Below are positions 9,357 to 21,800 of a stretch of DNA of 64,000 nt, piece after piece (the stretch's first letter is position 1; every line of letters begins with the position of its first letter). Position numbers and translations under genes: made by a program. The notes under the pieces are model-generated. The model was not told the DNA's origin. It saw only the letters and a list, made by a program, of their open reading frames with translations, and did no database searches. Location: NCBI GenBank assembly GCA_037355855.1, contig CM074760.1:2844501-2908500 (forward strand). Direction: 5' to 3'. The stretch is from Pseudo-nitzschia pungens (taxonomy: Eukaryota; Bacillariophyta; Bacillariophyceae; Bacillariales; Bacillariaceae).

Positions 9357-12300
9357 ATGGCATCCAACAATGGGACTCTTCGTGCTTCAGAATTTGCAGC
9401 AACACTGAATGGCGACAATCATCAGGCTATTTTGAATGTGCTCAAGCAGTTTGCCCGAACCGTCAGGAAAGAGCGCGAGATTGCCCTTGCGTTAGAGCAG
9501 AGAAGCAGTCATGAAAACGATGATGATTGGTCGGACGATGAAGTGGAAGCTGCAGATGAAGCTGGAGAGCGAAGTACCGATGAACCTCCCATCAAAAAGT
9601 ACAAAAAGTCCGAGGAATGGAAAGCTGATACCGCTGCGTACCACGTCCCCTTTGTGGGTACCGCTGTTGCTAGAGGCGAACGAGCAGAGGTCGTCAAAGG
9701 AGTATGGCCTACAGGACTAGTCAAGGCTTACCTTGAAAGCAGCCCTTTAGCTACCGAACTCCTCAATGATGACCTAGCACCCCATGGTCAGATCCACAAA
9801 GGATTGTTAAAGAAAAAAAAATCGAAGCTTTCTCGCGCAATATGCAAAGCTCATCAACTAGCAATCGCAGAGCTTCTGACAGTAGCAATACCAAAAAATA
9901 AATTACAAGAAAACCTTGGAAAGGAAAAGGATATCACCGCGATTAATGTCAACGCAAACTTTTTGCAGGGGTTCACAAGAGGTTATTTACCACATTTATT
10001 CGACATTTTGAACGAAGAGACAGAAAGAGGACGTGGGAAGCCCGGAACGGTAGGAGGGTGCGATTTGTTGGTGGCACCGGTACTCAAGGTATTGAAGCAC
10101 TTTACTATGATTTCAACCTCAAACGCACGACTCGTAGCGAAATATCTAGACGAAAGTCTTTCGGATGGTGTTCTCCGTGTTTGTTTGCGACCATTGCACA
10201 TGAATAAAGAAGCACAAACAAACAAGGAACGTACCACTCTCACTAAACCATCACGAACAGAAGCTATCCTACTTGCTACATCGCTCCTGCATGCCAATGA
10301 CACTGCAGTGAACACTTACATTTGTACAGGAGGTAGTAAGGAACGGAAAGTTAAACCCGGCATCTTATTTCTTGCTCTCAGAGAAGGACTGTCTGCACCT
10401 TCTCAAACAAGTGCTAGGGAGAATACTGATGACAGCAAGTACAATAATGCGCTCATTGATATGCTTGAGTATTTGCGATTATCATTTTTCTCTGGGTCGA
10501 AAGTTAAAAATGGGCGACTTCTTTTTAACTTGATGTCCCGAGATCCCCTTCAAAATTTGTGTCGACTTTCATCCCATGCTCCACCGCTTACAAAGCATAG
10601 CACTTTTGTTCAAGTCCTCGATGCTCAAGATAACGAGGACGAAGAGTCATACACTGTACACGAGGATGTTGGTATAGAAGCGAGGCGACTGCTTTTTCCG
10701 CTGCTCTCGGATCCCTTGAGATCGCCTTTCCTTCCTAATTTTGGAACTGATCAGGTCGCCCGATCGATGTCACGATTACTCGAATCACGAAAGGGGGGGA
10801 TTGAGCTAAGACGTTTCCTTCTCTATTGTACGAATCAGAATCCATCATTGATTGAAGAACTCTTTGGTTTGTTGACGATGCCCGAAGCAAAGAATAGTTT
10901 TGGTTTTATGTGCCAGGCAAGTTTTATCACACTTCTTTTGAGTAAGGGCCCTTCTCCGATGTCGTGCTTGCGTGCTAAGTTTGGAAAGCGGCAAGTGACG
11001 ATTGAGGACATTTTACCGACTTTACTTCCGATGAAATTGAAAGGCCAGTTATTTGCAAAATCGTTACAGAACGGAAACCATCTTGTGCGAGTTGAATGTT
11101 TCAAAATGATCATTGTTATTTTGGATCGCTTCGAATCACTAAAGAAAGAGGGTGCGAAACATTACAAATGGGATGAAACTTTTCTTCGAGAGTTGACGTC
11201 AGCTACATTTCAAAGGCTTCCTGATTTGCAGATTCTTCTTTCGCTGAGGAGCCGTTTTGAGGGCATTTTAGGGTCGAAGTGCGGAGCAATCTTGTCGGAT
11301 TACCTGTTTCGGGTGATACAGACCTACGTCACCTACTCACCATCTCTAATTGAGACGGAAAATTTCGATTGGATGAAACTTCTACCAGGTGATGCCGAAA
11401 AATTCAACGGAGTTCTGCCGATACTTCAGGTTCGCATTTTGAAATGCCTACAGACCATTATGAAGTTTTGTAAACGCAACTCGGACCACCTGTTACTATC
11501 CTCGAAGATCCTTTTTGAGGTAATGTTTTCTACGAAGAGTGAGATAATTCACAAAATGTGCCAAAATATTGTGACGACCTTGATGACTACAGCGTTACTG
11601 CCTCGAGGGACAGAAAGTGATTATCCTCCTGAGTGGATTGAAGATGAGGTTTCAACTTGGATCGATGGCGTTTGCCTTTCAACTCTTCCAACAGTTTTCA
11701 AAGTTATTCAAAAAGTTCTGAATAATTCATGGTCACAACTGACTCATCTTGGAAATGCCTGGAAGATGTTTAATGTGCCCAAAACCATGAATTTTACCGT
11801 GCTACTTGCTGGCGCTTTTTCAGTTACTGACGATTATTCACAGTCTTATGCTCTGCTAGTTGGCCAGGTCGCTGCGAGATGCTTAGCGAGTTTGCGGGAC
11901 CCACTTCCGTTGGCTGCTTTGATAAAATACTCCAACGACCAAGAGTCATGCGTTGCCCAGAACGAATTCTTTGCACCATTAGTGAATTATGCGCAAGCCA
12001 CATTGGAATTAAATGGCAAATATCACGAAACAAGAATCTCACTGTCGAAGTGTTTTATGAAAACGTACTTCAACAACGACTCGTTCTATCCACACACATC
12101 TGACCTACTCACAGGTAACAAAGAGATTGGTTCTCTTCTCATGCAAGATGGAAAAAGCGTCGTCGATTTGTCACCAAAAGAGCTTCTGTCGTTCATCAAG
12201 TTCGTCAACCACACCTTCATATTTTTGGGAAATCATAAAGCAATAAATACAAGATATTGGCGAATAATCCGACAGATAGTTCCCAGTATTCTTTTGGTAA

Positions 12301-15300
12301 GTTGTTGAATGGTTTAGATATTGTTTCATGTCATATTGCACGGCGTGATCAACATTCTCACTCGACCAATCGCTCTGAAAAGCACCGACTGAACAAAACT
12401 GTTGAAAGGAAAATGCCATCGCTACTTTCCGATTTATATGCTATTGAAAAAATAATGCGAAACTCGAAGTTCGATGAACTTGACATGCTGATTTTATCAT
12501 GTCCGTTTTTGGCATTCAACGACTTTGTTGAAACAAGAAAATCGGCTCTCGTCGACGCTCTATACGATTCAAGGAACAGTATACTTTCCTGTGCAAATAA
12601 AAGATCGGAGCTATTGCGCATCTGTCTCGTGAAGAATAACCTTCGACCAGAAAGCACAGAAAAGATTCAGCTTAGCTTAGTCACGGAAACACGGAATTCA
12701 TTCTCTGACGTCGGTCTTCAATTTTTGTTCTGTTGCTTTCGAATTGAATCTCGTCAATTCCACGAGAGTCATACCCTTGACTTCAACGTACTCGAGACAG
12801 CTCTGAATGCATGGATTTGGGTAGCGAAAGAGGCAAAAGAGGAAGGAAAGATACTTCTAAGGAGGATCAAAGGTAGTCTCTCTTCAATGATGACTCATTC
12901 TTTGCGAAAGGAAGGCATAGAAGCTGCTTATCTAATGACATTGATTGATAGAGTCCCAGAATCTGTATTGATGGGCCTCTGTCTCGACTTTTCCGTCGAA
13001 GAAGAACCGTTGGTTCTCGCAGAGATAGACTTGCTTAGCAAACTATTGAGGATTGACTCGCGTCGCTTGCTAGATCCCTTGCTGTGTCGTCTGCGAAGCA
13101 TTGATCGGCGATTCTCGGAGGTATGGAACGCTGGAAATCTAGACAATTTGATGGGGCTTCTACTTGAAGAAATTCAATCTTCTTCAGAGATGATGAAGGA
13201 TTTCTTTGAGGTCACTTTTCCCAATGTTTCAAGAAGACTTATCGAAGCACTGTCCGGAATGCAGAAGCCCTCTCTGGATGGTATTGCATGTCTTCTGAAT
13301 TTGGTCTGTAAGCTGTTCGAGACCGGAAATACGGCAAGCTTCGACGTTGATTCAATTGCAGTTGAGATTATTCGTATATTTTCTCTATTATCCAAGGCTC
13401 GAAGTACAATCTGTTATGACCAGGGAACGAAATATTTATGCTTTCTTGGTTTTCATATTCTAAGTCACTTCGAAAATACTGGCAAACATTCGGAAGTCAG
13501 ATCGGAAGAGATGATGTTGGCATTGTTTGATTTCCTCTTCGGTTCATTACCAAAAATATTGAAGAAAAATTCATCAGATGCACCAACAGAGGTTCCTTCT
13601 AACCTCATGCTTTCTTGGCTAATACGTCTTGTCCAGGATGCTAAAAACCATGGCAATAACCTGCTGAAAGAAGTCGATCCATCAAACTCTCACAAAGCGT
13701 GCCGGGCATGCTTGAAACACGGCGTGGCGCCTGTGAATGATGCTGATGAAGTCCCAATTTTGTGTCTGCGACTAATTGGGCTTCTTCTGCGAACGCAAAC
13801 AAACGACGGAAATTACGCTTCTGTTTCGGTACCGTCACCCAGCGAAGTATTTTCAAAGGTTGTCTCCCATTCTAAATTCGACCAACTATTTACTGAGGGA
13901 GAGAACAGCGAAGAAGATAAAATCAACTCCAAGGCAAAGGTAAAGGAATATGTTTTGAGATTGATGATCACCTGCAATACAATTTCGATCGATGACATCG
14001 AGATCAACCCGTCAACATGGAAAGTTGTGTTCGCATCTTTTGGTGCTGGCGTGAGAAGTGCTGACATGTTAATTCGTCAGTTGGTCGGTGTCTGTTCAAA
14101 AAATCATGCTCCAATAATGAATGATATTCGATGGAAAGGTTGTTTCAATGTGGGCCAAGAACAAAATTTGACAAGAAATTTCGAATGGTTCGTTGATGCA
14201 CTCGATGTAACTAGGATTGATGCCACCATTTCAAATTTTCCCATATTTGATAGAATGGATCTAGATATTCCCTTAAATGATGTCTGGGCTGAAAAACTTA
14301 GCCTTGAACAGAGTGCTGACTCTGCAATGGAAACTGATCAAGTGTTTAATGAGCTATTTAAGTTAAACCGTCGACACAATTTTGTCGGCACATCAAGAAA
14401 AGACAGAAACACGGGATCTGTTGATCCGTATAGTCCAGCATTTGTGCTCCCCCTAATACTCAAATCAATCGAAGCAGGATTGAGTCCAAACAAAACAATC
14501 GAATCCGAGAACGTTGAAAGTCACGTATCGAAAGATGTAGAGGGAAAACGAGAATCAAGCTTACCTTGGAAATTCTCGAAGTCTTCAATTGCATGCATAC
14601 AGCAGCTCTGTCAAAAAGGTGCTGTAAGCCTTTGTCTGATATCTTTGTCTAGCATATGTGACAAAGTTCGGTGCTACGCTGTTTCAATTTTGGGTCTGAT
14701 ACTCCAGGCATGCCATACGAGCTATGCTCTTGAGTCGTCGTCATGGCGCGATCGCCCACAACTTGCTATGATTTTGAATTCCATTCAGAGAGCTTTGCTT
14801 TTGCAAAAGGCAGCTCATCAAGGCAACTCGACTGTACCAAGATTAACACCAATAATAGCAAGCTTCTTGGCTCGCTCGGCCCTCGTCCTTCCGAAACCTG
14901 ACGACCCTCTTTACGTGTCCATGAATCGATATTTCCTAAAAAATGAAAATGAGCATGGAGCGTTTCAGGACATGAAACGACTCCCCGCGTTCATGTCCCT
15001 TTTCTGCTCATCATCGGAAGACCCCAATCAGTCACGTGCGGAGCGTATGTGGGGACTCCAAATGCTTTCCAAAGGTGTCGTTGATGCATCTTGTTATCGC
15101 CTTTTGACTTCTTGTCATGCACCTGAACTGATACTTTCTTCCTTCGAAAATATCAGGCTGTCGAAGGCATCTTGTGAAGCGAAGGGAGCTGAAACTTGCT
15201 TACTGCTCGATTCCCTCGTGTCAATGATTGATCATGGTGGATACGGTGCACATGTTCATTTGATCCGGCGTTGTGGTTTATTGTCGTGGATGAGCTCTAT

Positions 15301-16117
15301 TTGCACCAGCAGGTCACTAATTGAAGCATTTCCAACGGAGAGATCTCGAGTTTTCTTCTGCCACCTTGCGAACTCTCTGATTGAAAAAGTATTTTGCACT
15401 CCTCAATTGAGATCATCTGAAATTAGCGACGAAATTTGCGGTCTTATCCAACCTCTGGTGTCTCTGTCCTTGCTCGAATGTGATACAGGACAAGTAAGCT
15501 CTGATATATTGAAAGCTGCATTTCTTGCACTTCGATCTTTATCGATTGGCCTTCGCCATCTGACGGCCTATGGAGTGCCGTTTCAAGATGTTCTACCATT
15601 GGGAGCTTCACTCGAATCAAGCATTCGTATCTTGAAAACAGCCGATAAATCCATGAATGCTCTGTTACTACATACACTGTGCTCCTTGCCGGTGTCGTTG
15701 ACGACGGAACCCCAAAAGCAGACTGCGCGAGATCTGATCTTGGTTCTGCTTCAAAATTGTGGTGACATTTCATATGATGCTGATTCTGTATCATCGCCAT
15801 GCATAAATGGAAATTCAGAGCACTTGGTTCCGTTGCTTTTACAGCGCATTGCACTTTTGATAGAAAAATGCAACATCGCGTCAGCTTCAGGGAATCCGTG
15901 TGTCGAAGAGATTGCGACGAAGTTATTCACACTACGAGTACGATGCATTTCGAAGGTGCCGCACGCTAGTGTCAGAGCCTTACGGTCAAAATGCCTCAGA
16001 CTTTTGGTCGACAAGGATGTCATCAGTGACATGGCCGCTGATGCTGGATCATTGGAGGGAATCATTTGGAAGGAAATCTCTACGAATGTAGCATCCAAAA
16101 CGCACTGCCAAACATAA
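9357..16117 (+). CDS. URB1: URB1/NPA1-like nucleolar pre-ribosomal-associated protein
   Basis: Two exons: 9357-12296 and 12383-16117. The 86-bp intron has donor GTAAGT and acceptor AAAAG, and both exons meet in phase 0, giving 2224 aa (human URB1 is about 2270). Urb1/Npa1 is a nucleolar helical-repeat scaffold for early 60S precursors. The N-terminal half carries the Npa1 pattern: GGCDLLVAPVLKVLKHFT, then RRFLLYCTNQNPSLIEELFGL. The C-terminal half has the NopRA1-type block YSPAFVLPLILKSIE, followed by CIQQLCQKGAVSLCLISLSS and the helix KVRCYAVSILGLILQ. An acidic stretch near residues 45-70 precedes the helical part. The ATG at 9357 is the first in frame. The gene lies between two oppositely oriented copies of one retroelement. 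The long ORFs show no frameshift. Confidence 0.85.
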
Positions 16118-16458
16118 TTTCAGTATTTTTTTATGAAAAATGATAAGCAACATCTTCTCTAACACAACTTCCATTGTTCATGAGACCTCGTTATCGTGAC
16201 CAGTGTGCTACTGTGAGCACAAAAAACACAACCCATGTAGCTATGAGAGGAGCAACTATTATTATTTTCAGCTTTTTTGTCATTGTTCGCACATGTGCAC
16301 ATGTTTGGCAGGGATGATATCATCAGATGTTTTCAGAGAAACAAGTTGCTTCATATTATGGCATTTCTTCATGGTAAAGAAGGCATAATGCAACAACACT
16401 TTAGGTGGTTCAACAATAACGGTGGTTAGCCCCCAACAATCGCAAATTGCAAACATGT
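16118..16458. other. intergenic, URB1 3' flank
   Basis: Contains the expected URB1 3' UTR. No gene is seen before the LTR. Confidence 0.5.
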
Positions 16459-16649
16459 TGCCGTGCACCGGAATACAGTCACGAGTCCACTCGGGACTGG
16501 ATTAAGGATAAGGATGAATTACGATTAGCGAGCGTCCGTATCGCCAACAGGGAGACGGTCTCTCAATCCGATAGCAATAGACTAATTGATAGAGCTCACA
16601 ATTTGCATATCACTACTATTCTAATCACTAGTAGACCCGGGGTATGGCA
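16459..16649 (+). repeat. 5' LTR of copy 2
   Basis: 191 bp, TGCCGTGCACC...GGGGTATGGCA, identical by eye to 22125-22315. It is followed directly by the palindrome TGATTTTAAAATCA (16650-16663). Confidence 0.96.
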
Positions 16650-17384
16650 TGATTTTAAAATCAAGCTGAGCGCTGATGACCATGAGCAAGAGAAGGGACC
16701 GATCGGCCGACAAACCGACGGGACCGAAGAAACTGCCGAAAAATGGAGGCGCAGAGAAGCAAAGAAACAGGGAGAAGGATATCCAGTGTCTGCAGCACAA
16801 GGAAGACCGACCCCAGCAACTGTTGGCGCCCAAAGAAGGGAGCAACAGCAGCAACAGAGACACCTAAGTACCTAAACAGGACCATGGTCGACAAAAGAAA
16901 TAATGAAATAAGTGTCGAAAAAGTGACACATAATCCAGTGAGTGGACTAATTGGACCAACGCTGGGCGGATGGACAGACCGAATAGGGGATGCCAACCAA
17001 AACCGAAGTATACGGATATCCGGAAAGGTATATAATGAATACCTAAACACCACCAATCCCACGGGAAACGAGAAGTGGGACCGGCCCGGTGATCGCTTAA
17101 TAGAGAAGCAACGCCGGAGAACCACGGGAATCGAATCCCACAAAATAAAAACAGAAACAACTCCGGAGAACCACAGGATTCCCGGGAACTAAAGAGAGAA
17201 ACAACTCCCACCACTGGACAAACCAAGGGGAAAATCAGTTACAACACGGGGTATCGCGTGGAAGTGAACCCCAGGGGGAAACACTGGAGCAATCACTTTT
17301 TGCTCATTTCCAACCCAACTAACAACTTACAGAAATACTGTAACTAATTAAACTAAAATATAATAAACGACTGATTAACTCACC

Positions 17385-18824
17385 ATGACGTCTAAAGGAA
17401 CCAAACTGAAACCTTTCAACGTCACACGGGAGGACTGGCCGGAAGACGCCACCACCGTAAAGATGAATGTAGACAGCGAACAAGGTGGAATCGCATTCAG
17501 CGACTACCTGAAGGTTCTCAATGGTACTGAAAGACCAGAACTCTTCCTTATCTGGAAGAGAGACTTTGACCAGAAAATTGCTGGCAATGACAAACTCAAC
17601 GGGGACCAGAAATTGGAGGTTCTACAGAGAATCCTCTCTATTGAGGCACTCGGACTTGTCCAGCGAACACTCGCGCGGACCTACTTGGCCGAACCGACCC
17701 ACAAGGTCCATCAGACCAGACACGTACAGAAAAAGATCCAAGAGATCGAACAAAGGGACCAAGCAAACATCCTGCTATCAATGGGGCAAGACGCCACCGA
17801 AACTCCCACGGGAGCCTCCAAGGAGACGACAAAGGAGCAAGCTCCAAACGCCGACAAAACCGACACCGCCAAGGCGAGTTCGGACAAAGAATCGGAGACC
17901 AACAACCTCGAGTCTCCAATCCCAAAGAAAAAGGCCGCAAGCGCCCTCATCCAGTACTACCAATCCCAGGAGTACAGAAAGGATGTCATCGAGGAATGCA
18001 TGCATGCCCTCAAACTCAAAATCTTTGGCAATGACCAACACGGCAAGCGCTCGTATATCGTCCTCCGCCGATTCATGCGAGGCATGCGCGTGGACCTCAA
18101 ACATGGCATTAGAGCCTGGGCCAACCGAATGGCCGAACTCCAAAGCTACCTCCCAGATTGCCTCTGGGAATGTGGCAGTGACCAAATGGAAACACCAAGA
18201 AGTTTCACCCAAGGAGAAATGAAGGAAATCCTAGATGCCAACATGACCCACTCCCAACGCGAGAAGCTGGAGCACATCAGTTGGGACCTCTACACCCACT
18301 CCTTTAACACTACTATCGACAAGCTCGAAAACCTGGAAATCACCATCCGGAAGGAGGCACTAATGCAACAACGCATCACCGACCTCGAAAAGCAGACCGG
18401 CGTCACCAAGAAGACCCCCAAGGCCGCATCTGGGGGAGGAACCCACCACGGGAAATCCCCTGGCAAAAAGAAGCGCCCTGCGGACAACAGCAACAAACAG
18501 CTATGCAAGACCTGTGGCAAGGTCCATGCCGGCAAATGCTGGAAACTAACCGGTGGTCCCCACAAGAAGGGGAAGTTCGACCGGGAAACCATCAACCTGC
18601 TCAAGGAGCACTTTGTGGCAAAAGAACAAGACTCAGACACTGAGCAACACTCCAAACCCCACTGGGGAAGGAACCTATCGAACCACGAGTACTCATACGT
18701 ACTGGCCACGGCCCAAGCTGACCACGAAGTCTCCGATGACGAGATCGACATCTCCGAACGGGAACTCAAAGAGTACAGAAGAAAGTACAGAAAGACCTTT
18801 AAAAAGAAAGGATCCCACAACTGA
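17385..18824 (+). CDS. gag: Gag-like protein, LTR element copy 2
   Basis: 479 aa from the ATG at 17385. Same architecture as the copy 1 Gag: charged N-terminus, a Lys/Glu/Thr-rich linker near residues 130-185, a helical capsid-like block, a short zinc knuckle at C374-C385 (CX2CX3HX3C), then an acidic and basic C-terminus. It stops with TGA at 18822-18824, and the pol ATG follows with no intervening base and in the same frame. The role is particle assembly and RNA packaging by family analogy. No Gag/Pol frameshift signal is needed in this arrangement. Confidence 0.93.
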   Translation: MTSKGTKLKPFNVTREDWPEDATTVKMNVDSEQGGIAFSDYLKVLNGTERPELFLIWKRDFDQKIAGNDKLNGDQKLEVLQRILSIEALGLVQRTLARTYLAEPTHKVHQTRHVQKKIQEIEQRDQANILLSMGQDATETPTGASKETTKEQAPNADKTDTAKASSDKESETNNLESPIPKKKAASALIQYYQSQEYRKDVIEECMHALKLKIFGNDQHGKRSYIVLRRFMRGMRVDLKHGIRAWANRMAELQSYLPDCLWECGSDQMETPRSFTQGEMKEILDANMTHSQREKLEHISWDLYTHSFNTTIDKLENLEITIRKEALMQQRITDLEKQTGVTKKTPKAASGGGTHHGKSPGKKKRPADNSNKQLCKTCGKVHAGKCWKLTGGPHKKGKFDRETINLLKEHFVAKEQDSDTEQHSKPHWGRNLSNHEYSYVLATAQADHEVSDDEIDISERELKEYRRKYRKTFKKKGSHN

Positions 18825-21800
18825 ATGGTTTCTGATACCATCCACACCGGACCGCGCGTAATCAACCGATTCGCAGACGTCTGTGTGGAGGTATTGGACC
18901 ACAAGGGAAGGGGGAGGATGCTCCGGGGCCTACTCGACTCCGGGTGCTCCAAATCCATCATACTACGGCAATTTGTCGACCGAAGTCAACTAACGAACCG
19001 AGACCAAAGATCTGTCACCTACAACACGTACGGAGGCAAGTTCAGAACCAAGTCTGCGGCTTCAGTGGGACTAAGGCTGATAGAATTTTCAAACTCCAAG
19101 ACCATCAAATGGACCTTCCAAGTGGATGAGTATCATCACCACGAGGAAGTACCCTATGACATGATTATAGGATCCGACCTAATGGCACAACTGGGACTGG
19201 ACATAAAATACAGCTCCCGTACGATCGAATGGCAGGGTGACTCTATTCCCATGAAGGGGATGGGGGAGCTCTCTGACCCGGACAAATGTGAGGCAGTATT
19301 CTTTGCCAACACACAAAGTCCTATCCTCCAACAAGAGGAAGAACGGCAAGCCAAAATCCTGGATGCAGACTACTCCAAAGTCGATATAGACGCTATGGTC
19401 AATGACCTGGAGATTACAGACGCGTCCAAGGCAGCCCTGAAGAAAACGCTAAAGAAATTCCCAACACTCTTTGGAGGAGGATTGGGCCTTCTCAAAAACA
19501 TAGAACCGGTGTCCATTGAGCTCCAACCAGGGGTCAAACCGGTCCGGCAGAGGTACTATTCTGTACCCCATGCCTTTGAACAAGCACTCCGAAAGGAGAT
19601 CACCAGGCTCTGTGATATTGGAGTCCTGGAAAAACTCCCCCACGATGACGACTCACCGTGGGCATCCCCTACCTTCTGTCAACCCAAGAAGACAGGGGAC
19701 ATTCGCGTCCTAACCGACTTTCGGAAGATGAATGCAGCCATCCAGAGGAAACCATTCCCACTACCACGAATAGGGGAAACAATCCAACGGCTCCAGAAAT
19801 TCCAGTCAGCCACGGCGCTGGACTTGTCCCAAGGGTACTACACCATTCCAATCTGCAAGGAGAGCCAAAAGATTTGCTCTACCATTCTACCATGGGGTAA
19901 GTATGCCTACAAGAGACTGGCAATGGGGATTGCGTGTGCTCCGGATATCTTCCAATCAGTCATGATGAACCTCCTCGGCGATCTGGACTACGTCCTTGTC
20001 TACATTGATGATATCCTAATCATCCAGAGAGAAGGGGAATCTGAACAGGATCACCTCGACAAAATTGATACAGTCCTACAAAGACTGGATGATGCTGGCT
20101 TCCGAGCCAACCTACGGAAATCCTTTTTCATGCAAAAAGAAGTGGAATATCTGGGATTTCTGTTAACAACAGAGGGCATTCAGCCCCAGCCAAAGAAGCT
20201 GGAGGCGATGAAACGCCTGGAAGCCCCCAAGAACACCAAGCAACTCAAGATGTTTCTTGGAATGGTAAATTTCTACCGGGACATGTGGAAGCGCCGCTCC
20301 CACATCCTAGCCCCTCTGAACAAACTAGCAGGGAAAAAGGGCAAAATGAATTGGTACTGGGGTCCCGCAGAGCAGAAAGCTTTCATGGAGGCGAAAAGGA
20401 TGCTCGCAGATGAAGCAAAGCTTGCATTCCCAGACTTTACGAAACCATTTCATCTCTACTCAGACGCCAGTGACAGGCAACTGGGAGCAACCGTATGCCA
20501 AGATGGCAAACCCCTTGGTTTCTACACAAGGAAACTGAACTCAGCGCAGCTCAACTACACTGTCGGGGAAAAAGAGCTCCTTGGTATAGTGGAGGGCTTG
20601 AAAGCGTTTGAGGGAATCCTACGAGGACAAGATGTAATTATTCACACAGACCACCTTAACCTGCTCTATCAGCAGATGCCCACCCAAAGGATGGTCCGAT
20701 GGAGACTCCTCATGGAGGAGTTCCACCCCGTAGTCAAGCATGTTGCGGGCAAAGACAATGATGCAGCAGATGCACTATCCCGACTGGATATTACTGATGA
20801 TCCAGCGGACACAGTGGAATGGCTACCACCGAATAAGCCCCTCACCTACGCGGATGAGGAAGAGCACCTCCGGCAACTCCTATTCCCACTTGGAGAAGAA
20901 GCTCCGGAAGAATTCCAGGGCAATAGTGCATTCCCACTTGCCCCGGACATGATTCAGTTCTACCAGCAAAAGGACACAGGAATCATGAGTGCTCTGGAAA
21001 AAGACAATCGACTGACCACCAAAATGGTGGAAGGTTACAACCTAATCCATAAAGAAGGAAAGATTCTGATTCCCGATAAACTCAAGGATAGAGTTATGGA
21101 ATGGTACCACAGCATGTTGGTCCATCCCGGAGAAAAGAGAATGGAACAGAGCATACGCTCAGTCTTCACCTGGAAAGGCCTAAGGAAGGACGTCCAGGAC
21201 CTTTGTAAGCACTGCCACACGTGTCAGATGTTTAAGAAGAGTGGCCGGAAGAAGTATGGACTACTACCGGAAAAAGCAGCTGAGGTCACCAAATGGCAGA
21301 GGGTCAATGTGGACCTCTGGGGACCTGCAACTGTCCACAACAAAAATGGTAAAGACTACCAAATCCATGTCCTCACCATGGTGGACCCAGTGACCGGATG
21401 GTTTGAACTGGCTCACCTGAAGGACTCCCCAAATGCAGCAGAAACTCAACGATTGTTGGACAGCACCTGGCTGGCAAGGTATCCGCGCCCAAAGGAAATT
21501 GGCTTTGATGGCGGGAGTGAGTTCAAAGCAGAGTTCCAAGAGCTCTGCGAGAACATGGGGATGAAAAGAAAGCCCAGTGGGGCTTGGAACCCACAATCCA
21601 ACTCGGTGCTGGAAAGGATCCATCAGGTATTAAAGGACTGTCTGTTGTCCTTCAACCTGGAAAATAGGGACCTCCACGAGAAGGACCCTTTTGAGGAATT
21701 CACCACCAAGGCAGCATATGCTATCAGAAGCGCCATCCATACTACCCTGGGGTACTCCCCAGCGCAACTGGTGTTTGGTCGAGACATGTTCATGCCGGTG

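Noticed and set aside
17110..17150. Possible tRNA T-arm (GGGAATCGAATCCCA)
   Set aside because: Only the palindromic GGGA...TCCC is present; no acceptor, D or anticodon arms around it, and it sits in the retroelement leader.
16743..17192. Possible extra ORF in the retroelement leader, with a counterpart in copy 1 (7900-7631)
   Set aside because: In the two copies the frame mostly carries amino-acid-changing differences, and copy 1 has no ATG for it. This is unlike gag and pol, so the leader is probably RNA sequence, not a gene.
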